Assembly (NCBI GenBank): GCA_938006335.1
Contig: CALLMF010000022.1
Span: 124,001-188,000 of the forward strand
Length of the DNA: 64,000 bases
Origin: an uncultured Granulosicoccaceae bacterium
Lineage (GTDB): Bacteria > Pseudomonadota > Gammaproteobacteria > Granulosicoccales > Granulosicoccaceae
Direction of reading: 5' to 3'
The notes beneath the pieces were generated by a model. That model did not search any database. It worked only from the letters and a program-made list of their open reading frames with translations, and had not been told where the DNA came from. The position numbers and the translations under genes are program-made. Below, piece by piece: positions 48,748 to 59,353 of the stretch; within the stretch, counting starts at the first letter, position 1; every line of letters starts with the position of its first letter.

Positions 48748-49947
48748 ATGAGCGAATCGATCAATACTCAGAAAGAAGTACCGGAACTCGGTTTCTGGCG
48801 AGATCCGGCCAAACGGGCCTGGGTGTGGCAAGGCCTGGTGATCGCGGCGCTCGCCCTGCTGATCTACATCGTGGTGGACAATACAGTCACCAACATGGCG
48901 GCTCGGGGTCTTGCCTCGGGTTTTGGATTTCTCAACACGTCGTCCGGCTTCGGCATCATCACGCACCCGTTTGTCGATTACGCCGAGACGTCCGACTATT
49001 TCACCGTGTTCCTCGTGGGACTGGTGAATACACTGATGGTTGCGATCATTGGCTGCATCCTCGCGTTGGCGCTTGGCTTTGTGGTCGGTATCGCTCGACT
49101 CTCGTCCAACTGGTTGGTCCGGAAGGTCGCAACCTTCTATGTCGAGCTGTTTCGCAACCTGCCACTGTTGCTGCAAATCCTGTTCTGGTACGGCGCCGTG
49201 CTCAAGCCACTGCCGGGACCACGCGAGTTGCATACGGCCGGCGACAGCGTTTTCTTCAGCGTCAACAATCGCGGCGTCATCTTTGCCGAGCCGATCACCG
49301 GCGATGGCTTTGAAATGGTGTGGTACGCCTTTTTCGCGGCGATCGTGCTCACGCTGATCGTTCGTTATTTTGCTCGCATTCGACAGATGCGCACCGGCGC
49401 GCAGTTCCCGGTGTTTCTGACCGGCCTTGGATTGATCATCGGGCTACCACTCATCGCGTTCTTTGCTGCAGGTTCGCCGCTGTCGTTTGCACCTGCCGAG
49501 ATGTCCCGCTTTGCGTTGAGCGGTGGGGTAACCATCATTCCCGAACTCGTGGCCCTGCTGTTCGCACTGGTGATCTACACCGCCGCATTCATCGCCGAGA
49601 TCGTGCGAGCCGGCATTCAAGCGGTCAGCCACGGCCAGACCGAAGCGGCCTCCGCACTCGGTATCAAGCCCAACCACCGTATGCGTCTGGTCGTCGTACC
49701 GCAGGCCATGCGCGTAATCGTCCCGCCGCTGACCAGTCAGTTTCTGAACCTCACAAAGAACTCGAGCCTGGCCACGGCCATCGCGTATCCGGACCTTTTC
49801 GCGGTGTTCGCGGGCACCACCTTGAACCAGACGGGGCAGGCGGTCGAGATCATGGCCATGACCCTCGGGGTGTACCTGACCTTGAGCCTGCTGACCTCGG
49901 GGTTCATGAATTGGTACAACTCGCGAATCAAGCTGGTGGAGCGCTAA
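48748..49947 (+). CDS. aapQ: General L-amino-acid ABC transporter permease
   Basis: 399 residues from ATG 48748 (a GTG at 48709 is in frame but poorly placed). Long permease with the EAA-type loop GQTEAASALGIKPNHRMRLVVVPQAMR and FYVELFRNLPLLLQ typical of AapQ/BztB. About eight transmembrane helices. It overlaps nothing and is 1 nt from aapM, with GGAG of its own 3' end serving the next start. Confidence 0.92.
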   Translation: MSESINTQKEVPELGFWRDPAKRAWVWQGLVIAALALLIYIVVDNTVTNMAARGLASGFGFLNTSSGFGIITHPFVDYAETSDYFTVFLVGLVNTLMVAIIGCILALALGFVVGIARLSSNWLVRKVATFYVELFRNLPLLLQILFWYGAVLKPLPGPRELHTAGDSVFFSVNNRGVIFAEPITGDGFEMVWYAFFAAIVLTLIVRYFARIRQMRTGAQFPVFLTGLGLIIGLPLIAFFAAGSPLSFAPAEMSRFALSGGVTIIPELVALLFALVIYTAAFIAEIVRAGIQAVSHGQTEAASALGIKPNHRMRLVVVPQAMRVIVPPLTSQFLNLTKNSSLATAIAYPDLFAVFAGTTLNQTGQAVEIMAMTLGVYLTLSLLTSGFMNWYNSRIKLVER

Positions 49948-49948
49948 C

Positions 49949-51085
49949 ATGTCGAATCCAAGCGAACACATGGGTGGCATCGTCAACGCCGGTGATCTGC
50001 CCGACAAACCCGCCCCGATCAGCACCGAAGGTCCGGTCGCGTGGATGCGCGACAATCTGTTCTCCTCGCCGCTGAATACTCTGCTGAGCATTCTGGCGTT
50101 GTTCCTGATTGTCTGGACCGTGCCTCCGGCATTGAACTGGCTGATTTTCAGCGCCAACTGGGCGGGTGGTGCCGATGCTTGCCGAGCCAACACGGGGGCC
50201 GCCTGCTGGCCGTTTATCACCGCGCGCTGGGAGCAGTTTCTCTATGGCTTCTACCCGGCACCGGAACGCTGGCGCGTAGACATCATCCTGATCGTGTTGC
50301 TGGTCGGAATCGTCTTGCTCGCTTTCGAGCGGACACCGCTGCGCAAGTGGATCGCACTGCTGATGCTGGTGCCGTTTCCGATCGTCTCCTTCATTCTCCT
50401 GTACGGCGGCATGTTTGGTCTCCCGGTCGTAGAGACCTCACGCTGGGGTGGCTTCATGCTGACCCTGGTGATCGCGCTCTCGGGCATCGTGGCCTCACTA
50501 CCACTCGGTATCGTGCTGGCACTCGGTCGTCGCTCGACCATGCCGGTCATGCGGATGGTGTGCACCATCTTCATCGAGTTCTGGCGCGGCATTCCGCTCG
50601 TTGCGGTGTTGTTCATGGCCTCGGTGATGTTTCCGCTGTTCCTGCCGCCTGATGTCAGCTTCGACCAGCTGCTTCGTGCAGTGATCGGTGTCGCCTTCTT
50701 TGCCTCGGCCTATATGGCCGAAGTGGTACGGGGCGGTCTGCAAGCCATCCCGAAGGGGCAGTACGAGGGAGCGATGGCGCTCGGTCTGCCGTACTGGAAG
50801 ATGATGCGCCTGATCGTCTTGCCGCAAGCACTCAAGATCGTCATCCCCGGCATCGTCAATACCTTCATCGGACTGTTCAAGGACACCACGCTGGTGTTGA
50901 TCATTGGTCTTCTCGATCTGCTCGGTATCGTGCAGTCGGCCATCAATGATCCCAATTGGTCCATCAAGTCCGTGCCTTACACCGGCTACGTGTTTGTCGC
51001 TCTCGTGTTCTGGGTGTGCTGTTACGCAATGGCGCGCTACAGCCGTTACATCGAGGCCAAGCTGCACACGGGCCACAAGCGCTGA
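49949..51085 (+). CDS. aapM: General L-amino-acid ABC transporter permease
   Basis: 378 residues. The AapM/BztC family layout: long periplasmic insert ([17 protein letters not shown]), then [15 protein letters not shown] and the EAA-like loop [27 protein letters not shown]. Forms the heteromeric channel with AapQ. Starts 1 nt after aapQ. Confidence 0.92.
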   Translation: MSNPSEHMGGIVNAGDLPDKPAPISTEGPVAWMRDNLFSSPLNTLLSILALFLIVWTVPPALNWLIFSANWAGGADACRANTGAACWPFITARWEQFLYGFYPAPERWRVDIILIVLLVGIVLLAFERTPLRKWIALLMLVPFPIVSFILLYGGMFGLPVVETSRWGGFMLTLVIALSGIVASLPLGIVLALGRRSTMPVMRMVCTIFIEFWRGIPLVAVLFMASVMFPLFLPPDVSFDQLLRAVIGVAFFASAYMAEVVRGGLQAIPKGQYEGAMALGLPYWKMMRLIVLPQALKIVIPGIVNTFIGLFKDTTLVLIIGLLDLLGIVQSAINDPNWSIKSVPYTGYVFVALVFWVCCYAMARYSRYIEAKLHTGHKR

Positions 51086-51105
51086 GCCATTTTCGGAGAA
51101 TCAAC

Positions 51106-51891
51106 ATGAACGACACAGCAACATCGACTCAGCCTGCGTCATTGGCGGTAAGCGACGAAGTGGTTATTCGAATCACCGACATGGACAAGTGGTACGGCCA
51201 GTTCCACGTGCTCAAGAACATCAACCTTGAAGTGCGTCGAGGCGAGCGAATCGTTATCTGTGGGCCCTCGGGCTCCGGTAAGTCAACACTCATTCGCTGC
51301 ATCAATCGCCTCGAGGAGCATCAGTCCGGATCGATCAACGTCGACAACATCGAGCTCAATGCAGATATCAAGAACATCGATGCCATTCGTCGTGAAGTCG
51401 GCATGGTGTTTCAGCACTTCAACCTGTTCCCACACCTTACGGTGCTGGAGAATTGCACCCTCGCACCCATCTGGGTAAAGAAGATGTCCAAGAAGGACGC
51501 TGAAGAAGTTGCCATGAAGTACCTCGAGCGGGTGCGCATCCCGGAGCAGGCGGGCAAGTTCCCGGGTCAGCTCTCGGGCGGGCAGCAACAGCGTGTTGCG
51601 ATTGCTCGTTCGCTCTGCATGAACCCCAAGATCATGTTGTTCGATGAGCCGACCTCCGCGCTCGATCCCGAGATGATCAAGGAAGTGCTGGATGTCATGA
51701 TCGAGCTCGCACACGAAGGCATGACCATGATCTGCGTGACCCACGAGATGGGATTTGCCAAGACCGTGGCCAATCGCGTGATCTTCATGGATGAGGGGCA
51801 GATCATCGAAGAGAACGAGCCTGGTCCGTTCTTCGACAACCCGCAGTCAGAGCGTACGCAGTTGTTCCTGAGCCAGATTCTGGCTCACTAG
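51106..51891 (+). CDS. aapP: General L-amino-acid ABC transporter ATP-binding protein
   Basis: 261 residues from ATG 51106 with CGGAGAA 5 nt upstream. Walker [23 protein letters not shown] signature, [13 protein letters not shown]alker B and [13 protein letters not shown]-loop, as in polar amino-acid importer ATPases (GlnQ/AapP). Ends the operon with stop TAG. Confidence 0.94.
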   Translation: MNDTATSTQPASLAVSDEVVIRITDMDKWYGQFHVLKNINLEVRRGERIVICGPSGSGKSTLIRCINRLEEHQSGSINVDNIELNADIKNIDAIRREVGMVFQHFNLFPHLTVLENCTLAPIWVKKMSKKDAEEVAMKYLERVRIPEQAGKFPGQLSGGQQQRVAIARSLCMNPKIMLFDEPTSALDPEMIKEVLDVMIELAHEGMTMICVTHEMGFAKTVANRVIFMDEGQIIEENEPGPFFDNPQSERTQLFLSQILAH

Positions 51892-52011
51892 GCAGGCGAG
51901 GCGGCGGGCCCGTGTCTCTACGGGCCGTGCAGTGTCATATGGGATAGGGCGGCACCGTGTAAAGTGCCGTCACGGTAGGATTGGTCAATCCCACCATCCC
52001 GGATGTTTTGC

Positions 52012-53244
52012 ATGGGCATGGCACTTTCTCCCGACGCGATCTTCTCGCTGGTCAATGCAGCGGCTTTGCCCGGTTGGCTATGGTTGGCGACCTGGCTGTG
52101 GCTACCTGCTGGATGGCAGCAACGCACACGTCACATCGGCCTGGTGCTGCCCACGTGTCTTGCATTGATCTACACGGTGCTGGCGCTTGTGCACCTCGGA
52201 TCTGCGGACGGCGGCTACGACACCCTCGCGGGTGTGATGAGTCTGTTTCGTAGCCCAGGCGCAACGCTCGCCGGTTGGGTGCACTTCCTTGCCTTCGATC
52301 TGGTGGTTGGGTGGTGCATTACGCGGCATGGCAGCCGGCATTGTGTGGGTCGCTTGTCGATCCTGTTCAGCCTGTTCGTGACATTTGTATTGGGTCCCTT
52401 CGGCTTGCTGATCTATGGGCTGATTTTCATGGCCGCACACATCGTCGGAACCGATCCTGCGCTTGCTGTTCAGGAAGACTCCGTTCGCCATCAACTGTTG
52501 CGTGGAAACCCCGTGTTGGCGCGATGCGGACTCGTGTTGCTCGGTGTGACACCGTGCCTTGTGTTGGCCATGGTTGTAGATCCGCGCACGCTGCTCGAAT
52601 CCAACGTCTGGCTGAAGCCCGTGAAGTTCGCAGTCAGCCTGCTGGTGTACATGCTGTCCCTGTCCTGGTACTCGGCTTACCTCACGCCACGCTATCGTCG
52701 CAGTGGGTTCGTTCGGATGTTCTCGATTGTTGTCGTCATGGCCGTCACCGCGGAAATGGTCTGGTTGGTGATCGCCGCAATGATCGGTGAGCTTTCCCAT
52801 TTCAATGAGACTCACCCGGTGCTCTCAGGTGTGTACATCTACATGGGAGGGGTGGCGGTCGTACTGACCGCGATGACACCGGTGGTGGGCTTCGGCCTTT
52901 GGCTGTACCGCGACTCGGCACTGCATCCATTGATTCGATACAGCCTGATCTACGCCTTGTTCGCCACGTTTGTTCTCACCGTACCGGTCGCCGGCTATCT
53001 TGCGGGCGTGCCGGGAGCCAATGAATCGTCGGGTGACCCGTTGCGTCTGGCGCATTTTCTCGGCACGCATGCCATGCACTTTGTACCCCTGGTCGGGGTG
53101 GCGCTGGTGTATGGGTTCTCAGGACGGGATAGCGCAGTGGTGGGGCGGGCGCGACTCCTTGCTGCGGCGGTGTGTGGTGTTTACGGGTTGCTTGTGGTTG
53201 GTGTGTTTTTGCAAGCGGTGTCAGGTGGTGGTACTGGACTGTGA
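52012..53244 (+). CDS. Polytopic membrane protein with ABA4-like N-terminal domain
   Basis: 410 residues from ATG 52012 (ATGs at 52003 and 52018 are also in frame). About ten transmembrane segments. The first 140 residues (FSLVNAAALPGWLWL, HLGSADGGYDTLAGVMSLF, AGWVHFLAFDLVVGWCI, GPFGLLIYGL) match the ABA4-like/DUF4281 family, whose plant members are involved in neoxanthin synthesis; bacterial members are uncharacterised. The second half (WLKPVKFAVSLLVYMLSLSWY, THPVLSGVYIYMGGVAVVL, FLGTHAMHFVPLVG) is a separate membrane module of unknown function. The fusion, not a plain ABA4 protein, is what is notable. Confidence 0.72.
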   Translation: MGMALSPDAIFSLVNAAALPGWLWLATWLWLPAGWQQRTRHIGLVLPTCLALIYTVLALVHLGSADGGYDTLAGVMSLFRSPGATLAGWVHFLAFDLVVGWCITRHGSRHCVGRLSILFSLFVTFVLGPFGLLIYGLIFMAAHIVGTDPALAVQEDSVRHQLLRGNPVLARCGLVLLGVTPCLVLAMVVDPRTLLESNVWLKPVKFAVSLLVYMLSLSWYSAYLTPRYRRSGFVRMFSIVVVMAVTAEMVWLVIAAMIGELSHFNETHPVLSGVYIYMGGVAVVLTAMTPVVGFGLWLYRDSALHPLIRYSLIYALFATFVLTVPVAGYLAGVPGANESSGDPLRLAHFLGTHAMHFVPLVGVALVYGFSGRDSAVVGRARLLAAAVCGVYGLLVVGVFLQAVSGGGTGL

Positions 53245-53502
53245 CATCGATCGGTCGCAGACGTCGCGCCCGGTGGAAGAAAATGTGTAGGTCGGTGACG
53301 ATTGTTTGGCACATGAGTGAGCCTTACCTTTCGCGGTTTTTCGCATCACAGGGCTGGCAAGTTCCAAGCGGAACTACCTGAGCAAAAGCCGCCACTGTCA
53401 GGAAGCTGTCGGCTCGGGCTCGGTGCCCGGCAGGCCGCGTCCTGAGCGCAGGCGCAGTTGTTGCTGTCTGCCTCGCAACGTACAGCAAACCATAACCGGG
53501 AA

Positions 53503-54477
53503 ATGTCGCTACTCCGTATTTTCGGCAAGGTACCAGCGCCGAACGACAATTCCAGCTGCGAGATCGAGACAGCCGACGCATTGACCGAAGGCCTCGAGCG
53601 GTGGAAAAAAGTTGTTGATCTCGATCCCGAGAACACTGAAGCGGTCCTGTCCTTGTGCAGCGTTCTGCGCGAACTGGGGCGCAACGACGACGTAGACGAG
53701 CAGTTGAGTAAACTGCTGATAATCAAACCGGACGATCGCGGGGTGCTGACTGCCATGGCGCGCCAGCTTCTCAACACTCGACGAGATGAGCAGGCACTAG
53801 AAGCTTGGAAGGACTTGGACAAGCGATGGCCAAACCAGCTAGAAACGCTGCAAAGCGTCGGCGCGCTCCTCATTCGGTGTGACAAAGCCGAAGAATCACT
53901 CGAAGTGGTTGATCGGCTAGAAGCGCTTGAATCTGCCCGAGCGTATTAGTTACGCCTACGTGCATATCGACAACTTGCAATGTTCGATGAGTTATTGGAT
54001 CTGCTCAGCCACGCCGCAACAAATCAGACCTTGAGCGCGGAAGAAGAGGCGATAAGGATCATCGCTACCGAGAACGTGCATGGGTGCGTCGACGCTATCG
54101 AAACTGCGCAAGCCGCGAGCACCTCATATCCACGCGATCACGCGATAAACATCGAACTTGCTCGGCTACATGTATTGCAGGGATCATATTCCGACGCGCT
54201 CTCTGTACTCGAAAAACATGCGTCTCTGGTGAATGACGAGACTTTGCACGCCGCCAGGCGCGTTTCACTGCTGGTGCACGACGGGCAGCTGGACCGAGCA
54301 GACGAGTGTGCGCCGGCGTTCCGTCAGGAAAACGCCAGCGTAGGGCCTTACCCGCAGGTTCGTGAATCAGTGTTTCGCCTTAGCTCGATTATTGGGAGTC
54401 GCTCAACAGATGGCACGGCTCCTGCTCATCACTCCAGCAAGCAAAGTGAGTCTATTGGCTGGAGTGCAAAACCTTGA
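53503..54477 (+). pseudogene. TPR-repeat protein interrupted by an in-frame amber codon
   Basis: From ATG 53503 the frame is open for 148 codons to TAG at 53947-53949, then stays open in the same frame for 176 codons to TGA 54475-54477. The two parts join into one helical-repeat protein: ALESARAY is followed after the stop by LRLRAYRQLAMFDELLDLL, an unbroken amphipathic helix. TPR-like repeats occur before (WKKVVDLDPENTEAVLSLCSVLRELG) and after (DHAINIELARLHVLQGSYSDALSVLEKH). An internal ATG at 53980 could restart translation. The TTG start of the glycosyltransferase overlaps the final stop (TTGA), so the genes are coupled. A nonsense mutation, readthrough or sequencing error are the options. 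Confidence 0.8.
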
Positions 54478-57293
54478 CTGTTGAAGTCACGAGCGTAGTC
54501 AACGCACATCGTGAGGCTCACACGTTGACAGCGACGATACGCAGTGCGTTGCGATCGATGCAGTACGCCTCCAAAAGCGGCATCGTATGCAAGCTCTTGA
54601 TCGTTCTGGATCGCGCAGACACGCAAACCAAAGAAATTGCCACCAGGTTGGTTGGTGAAGCTGGATCCGTCACCGAAGTAGATTTCGGAGACCTCGCATT
54701 AAGTCGGAACCACGCAGTGTCCATATGCGATACAGAGTACATCACCTTCCTTGACGGAGACGATCTTTGGTGCGAAACATGGGTTGTAGATTGTGTGCTT
54801 CTCGCTATGACACGCACTGACCCATGCGTGTTTCACCCCGAATACAATATCTATTTCGGCGATGACTCACCCCACGTGCTGCGCCATGTCGATATGGAAG
54901 ATCCGATATACGAGAAGGCTGCAATGCCGCGTCTCAACTACTGGACTGCACTGTCATTCGGCCCAACACAAATATATCGTGACTTTCCTTATCGGGAGTT
55001 GATGCTGAATAATGGTTTTGGCTACGAAGACTGGTCATGGAACAAGGAAATCATCGACGCAGGTGTAAAGCATGGAGTGGTACCTGCAACAGCACACTTC
55101 ATACGCCGCTCATCTGATTCTCTGTTGATGACCACGCGCGGGTCACGCTCGATTCCGAGAGTCCTTGACATATATGCTCAATACCCGGTCGGACGAAACA
55201 CCGTTGAACGCCATGAGCTGGAAGACACATACGAGTCTCTCGCCCCACTTGTTGATATCAACTCTCAAAGTCGCGGTGCAATAGACGGAATCAAGGACGG
55301 AGTATTGCGCGGTTGGATCGATGCCCCCCCTGAAAGCGGACCATTGACGCTAATGGTTGACGGTGTGGCGATGAAACATGTAGTCGCGAAGGGCCATCGT
55401 CACGATGTTCAACGCGCCCACGGGATTGAAGGTGCGAGGGGATTTGGCATTAGTCTTGGCAGTTTGCCGAAGACGAAGGTGTCAGAGGTACGCCTGCTTC
55501 ACAAAGCTTCTGGCTTTGATTTTGACGACTTCAGCTTCAAATATTGCGCACTGGTGAAGGAGTTCCGAGAAAAGCTGTCCGGAATATTTCTTCCAGAATT
55601 TTATCGACACCGTTACAGGTTAGCGGAGTTGAGTAATGAGGAAGCGTTTCAGTTCTACATAAACTACGGGATATACGCGGACCATGACCCGAATCCATGG
55701 TTCGACTCTAGCTGGTACAAGAAAAACTACGCTCACAAGTTGAGCAACATCGAAGTTCCGATTCTTTCATACCTGAACTTCGAAAAAGACCAGGCTGTTA
55801 GAGCGTCTGCATTCTTCGATACGCTTTGGTACAAGCAGGCCAATCGCGACTTGCCAGAAGACTACGGATTGCTTTGGCACTACGTGAACTTTGGCCACGC
55901 AGAAGGTCGGATGCCATCAGAGCGGCTGCTTCCAGAGTTGGTGAACTCAGAAGTTCAAGAATTGATTGCGTTTGAACCTCGAATAGCGGATGCAAAGCGC
56001 GGACTGAGAAATGTCATTCAGTACCCTCACTTGTCTCGCTCAACCTACGTACCATCGCTGCTGAAGCAACGATATGGAAACAGCATTGAGGCAATCATAT
56101 GCGTTCCCTACATCAGCCGAGGTGGGGCTGATCTGATCTCGACCTTCGCCTACCGAGCGTATTGCCAGGCGCTAGGCAAGGAGAAGGTTTTATTTCTTGT
56201 GACTGATAAGCCAGCAATTGATGTTCCAGGGTGGCTTTCAAGAGACGGAAATGTGGTGTGCCTTGATAATGAGGCAAGCTTCAAGTCTCGTGATGACAAA
56301 GTGCATGCTGTCCACGCGATCATTGGTACGCTATGCCCGCGCATCGTATTGAACTGCAATTCGCATGTGTTGTGGGACGTCTATGCAAAATATGGGCGCC
56401 AGCTATCCACGGCTACTTCATTGCAAGCCTACCTGTTTTGCTTTGACTATTGCAGTGCCGGTGATCGTGCCGGGTATATCCGCGACTATCTTCCCGAAGT
56501 AATTGACAATCTTGACGTTGTGTTCTGTGACAACCGAAAGGTGATCGACGAAATTGGAGTTATCTATGGCTTCTCACCTAGAAACGCAGATAAATTTAAA
56601 GTCCTCTACTCCCCTTTGCCCCCGAAGTTAAAGATCGGTCATGCATTGAAATCGGACAGTGCCGGGACCGATTCCAGTAGTCGAAAGATTCTTTGGATCG
56701 GGAGAATGGCTAGACAGAAGCGACCAGACCTGCTCTTGAAGATTGCAGACGCTCTACCTCAATTCGAGTTCGATATTTATGGTCCGACAACGAATCTCGA
56801 TTCGTCAAAGCGAATAGGTTTGAGCTACGATCCAAATATCAACTACAAGGGGGTATATGATGATGTCTCGCAAATCGATTTTTCGCAGTACGCGCTTTTC
56901 TTGAATACATCTGAGTGGGAAGGGTTGCCCACCATGCTGATCCAGGCGATGGCTACTGGTATTCCGATCGTTACCAGTCTTGTTGGTGGTATCGATGAGC
57001 TTGTCAACGAAGACACCGGCTGGACCGTTGATGACGTTGATGATGTCGATGAGTACGTCAGTCAGATAAAGCGATTGGTGGTGCGTGATGACATCAGAGA
57101 TGTCAAAGCCTGTGCGGGGGTTGAGTTAGTGAAGAAACGACATCAATGGTGGCACTATTTCTCGCGCCTCGAGCACGCTGGTGCTTTCGATAGATCTCTG
57201 AATGCCATTGATGATGGCGCTAGCGAGTCGCCGATCAAACATGTGTGTGAAGACAAAATATCAGTAATTTCCGATTATCGGTTAGCTGGTTGA
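54474..57293 (+). CDS. Large bifunctional glycosyltransferase (GT2 + GT4)
   Basis: 939 residues from TTG 54474, overlapping the TPR stop. Domain 1 (1-230) is GT-A/GT2: VVNAHREAHTLTATIRSAL, LDGDDLW metal motif, WTALSFGPTQIYRD. Domain 2 (about 255-345) is a beta-sandwich with GWIDAPPESG..LTLMVDG, common in bacterial glycosyltransferases. Domain 3 (about 375-470) has tandem WFDSSWY.../FFDTLWY... repeats. Domain 4 (about 545-930) is GT-B/GT4: SRGGADLISTFAYRAY, ILWIGRMARQKRPDLLL, EWEGLPTMLIQAMA, GGIDELV. It builds a surface glycan or glycoprotein. It is the first island gene clearly richer in A+T. Confidence 0.85.
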   Translation: MTVEVTSVVNAHREAHTLTATIRSALRSMQYASKSGIVCKLLIVLDRADTQTKEIATRLVGEAGSVTEVDFGDLALSRNHAVSICDTEYITFLDGDDLWCETWVVDCVLLAMTRTDPCVFHPEYNIYFGDDSPHVLRHVDMEDPIYEKAAMPRLNYWTALSFGPTQIYRDFPYRELMLNNGFGYEDWSWNKEIIDAGVKHGVVPATAHFIRRSSDSLLMTTRGSRSIPRVLDIYAQYPVGRNTVERHELEDTYESLAPLVDINSQSRGAIDGIKDGVLRGWIDAPPESGPLTLMVDGVAMKHVVAKGHRHDVQRAHGIEGARGFGISLGSLPKTKVSEVRLLHKASGFDFDDFSFKYCALVKEFREKLSGIFLPEFYRHRYRLAELSNEEAFQFYINYGIYADHDPNPWFDSSWYKKNYAHKLSNIEVPILSYLNFEKDQAVRASAFFDTLWYKQANRDLPEDYGLLWHYVNFGHAEGRMPSERLLPELVNSEVQELIAFEPRIADAKRGLRNVIQYPHLSRSTYVPSLLKQRYGNSIEAIICVPYISRGGADLISTFAYRAYCQALGKEKVLFLVTDKPAIDVPGWLSRDGNVVCLDNEASFKSRDDKVHAVHAIIGTLCPRIVLNCNSHVLWDVYAKYGRQLSTATSLQAYLFCFDYCSAGDRAGYIRDYLPEVIDNLDVVFCDNRKVIDEIGVIYGFSPRNADKFKVLYSPLPPKLKIGHALKSDSAGTDSSSRKILWIGRMARQKRPDLLLKIADALPQFEFDIYGPTTNLDSSKRIGLSYDPNINYKGVYDDVSQIDFSQYALFLNTSEWEGLPTMLIQAMATGIPIVTSLVGGIDELVNEDTGWTVDDVDDVDEYVSQIKRLVVRDDIRDVKACAGVELVKKRHQWWHYFSRLEHAGAFDRSLNAIDDGASESPIKHVCEDKISVISDYRLAG

Positions 57294-57323
57294 AATTCGA
57301 TGCATCCTCGGAATAGAGAAAAT

Positions 57324-59039
57324 ATGAAACCTTTGTTGATATCCGGAATCGGTCGTTCTGGAACAAGTGCCGTGATTTCTTCTTTGGCTACACATCACGA
57401 GGTTCTCACTCCGAATCGTATCGGTGAGGCACCTTTAATTAACGAGTTCATTTCGTTTTTGATGGAATATGAGGATGAGAGTCCAAATCGCGAATATCAC
57501 TTGAAAAATTATCAATTGGATCGACCGGAACGAGCCAAGGCTTTCTCCGATATGCTCATCAAGTGTCAATACGGAATCGAAAACATTCCCGAGGATGCGT
57601 CGTCAAAATTTTGGATTGCCAAGGTTTCGCTGAATCAAGTCCAGCACAAGAAGGCTGAAGAAATCTTTGGTGATGTTTCTACTGTGTACGTTATGAGGAA
57701 TGGCGTTGAAGTGGTCAATTCAGCGCTCTCGTTTCATGGGTTTGCTGATCTCACGTTTGAGCAGCTTTGCCGCCGATGGGTCGACAATATTGCTGCTTCT
57801 CAATACCTTTTTAGTGCGAAAAACTGCTCTGTGGTTCGACATGATCAGCTTATTGCGGACCCTGTATCTGTCTACAAGCGCGTATTTTCTGAAGTCGGCC
57901 TGAGTGACGACGACGCGCCGGCGGATTTCATTGGCTCGACCCTGTTCAACTCGTCTTTTGATGACAAAGGAAGGATGTCTAGCGCGTCCCAGGTTTTCAA
58001 AGATAGGCAAGCCGGATGGTTTAGGTGGAGCGAACAGCAACAGGAGGTTTTCAAGGAAATATGCGACGGAACGATGCAAGAGTACGGTTTTCGGCGCATT
58101 TACGATGAGGCCACCTGCGCTGATGCGGTGAATTCTGGGCCTTTATCACAGCAGGCGCGAAAAATGCCAGTTCAAGAGGTTTCTCCAAAACCTGCACGCG
58201 TTGAAGTGCAAACTTCGGCCGAGTCGGAATCAACCAATAAGGTTGCTGGCTCCGACATCAAATACGATGTCTCAGAGCGACTTCGTAAACTCTGTGATGG
58301 TGTGATGCCAGTTGGGGTACTTGATTATCTCGTGAGTATTTCCGGTCGTTTAGGATACCTGTATTTCGAGAATCCCAAAGTGGCGTCTTCATCTATTCTC
58401 AGTGCATTGCAGAAGGCAGAGAGAGCTGGCCTCGAACAGACTCCAGTGTGCAAAAAACAAGGCGTACATAACAAGAAACTCTCGCCGCTGAGCGGGCTGT
58501 CAGATCTACCTCACGATGAACAGGATGCTTGGCTGTTCTCACCAAAGCATCCACGTTTCACGGTGGTTCGAAATCCTTATATGAGGCTCGTTTCGGCATA
58601 CCTGAGCAAAATTGATCGTTCTTTACCTGCGAAAGCAGATGTGCTTGCTGTACTTCAAAGTAAAAAGAGGCATGAGATATCAGACCTAACGCCTGAGGTC
58701 AGCTTCCGCCAATTCGTTGAAGTAGTTTGCAGCCAAAAAATGATGCAAATGAATACACATTGGCGTCCACAGTCGGCGCAGCTTTTGATTGGTCATGTCG
58801 AGTACGACTATATCGGGCGATTCGAACAGCTAGAGAAGTCTTACTCGATTATTAATGATAAATATCTATCGAGTTCGCTTAAGCTTGATAAACCAAAAAA
58901 TAAGACCAATAGCCTTTTTCGTGCTAGTGAGTTGTATGAAGAAGATCTTGTAGCACTCGTAAACAAGACATTCTACGACGACTTCGAGGCCTTCGGTTAC
59001 GAGAGAGGGTTGGCTCAAGCTTTGGAGGCCGCTGCTTGA
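57324..59039 (+). CDS. Two-domain sulfotransferase
   Basis: 571 residues from ATG 57324 (ATG 57300 is an alternative). Domain 1 (1-250) has the PAPS P-loop SGIGRSGTSAVISSL at 7-21 and the 3'-phosphate loop VMRNGVEVVNSALSF near 122. Domain 2 (about 320-550) is a carbohydrate sulfotransferase (Sulfotransfer_2): ENPKVASSSILSAL near 349 and VVRNPYMRLVSAYLSK near 414. The middle is a low-complexity linker. It would sulfate a glycan made by the upstream glycosyltransferase. Base composition is AT-rich like its neighbour. Confidence 0.88.
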   Translation: MKPLLISGIGRSGTSAVISSLATHHEVLTPNRIGEAPLINEFISFLMEYEDESPNREYHLKNYQLDRPERAKAFSDMLIKCQYGIENIPEDASSKFWIAKVSLNQVQHKKAEEIFGDVSTVYVMRNGVEVVNSALSFHGFADLTFEQLCRRWVDNIAASQYLFSAKNCSVVRHDQLIADPVSVYKRVFSEVGLSDDDAPADFIGSTLFNSSFDDKGRMSSASQVFKDRQAGWFRWSEQQQEVFKEICDGTMQEYGFRRIYDEATCADAVNSGPLSQQARKMPVQEVSPKPARVEVQTSAESESTNKVAGSDIKYDVSERLRKLCDGVMPVGVLDYLVSISGRLGYLYFENPKVASSSILSALQKAERAGLEQTPVCKKQGVHNKKLSPLSGLSDLPHDEQDAWLFSPKHPRFTVVRNPYMRLVSAYLSKIDRSLPAKADVLAVLQSKKRHEISDLTPEVSFRQFVEVVCSQKMMQMNTHWRPQSAQLLIGHVEYDYIGRFEQLEKSYSIINDKYLSSSLKLDKPKNKTNSLFRASELYEEDLVALVNKTFYDDFEAFGYERGLAQALEAAA

Positions 59040-59353
59040 GGTCAGTGCATCATCTCGTAGAAGTTCAGACCCGACCTCATAGTTACTGCTCGCAATGGTC
59101 TGTCCGTCAGGTGAAGTCTAAGCTACAGAGATTGTGCTAGTCGCGACCTGATCTGACATCGCAATTTAAAAAAGTGAGGGTTGTCGGCTCAGGCAGAGGT
59201 GGATCCCAAGCTCTAGACCGGTAGTTCTGATAGGTTTTCTCAGCACGAGGATATTCGAGATGAAGATAGTGTATTTCGGGCTTCGGCCCACCACTGAAAA
59301 CCTGTAAGCCCGTTTGGCATAGCGAACGAGGCATTCCAGTATCAATAAAAATT
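59040..59353. other. Gene-free AT-rich spacer
   Basis: Between the sulfotransferase stop and the convergent beta-helix gene there is no open frame with conserved sequence. A 88-codon minus frame (59137-59403) overlaps the beta-helix 3' end and resembles nothing recognisable. No clear terminator or repeat was found. Confidence 0.5.
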
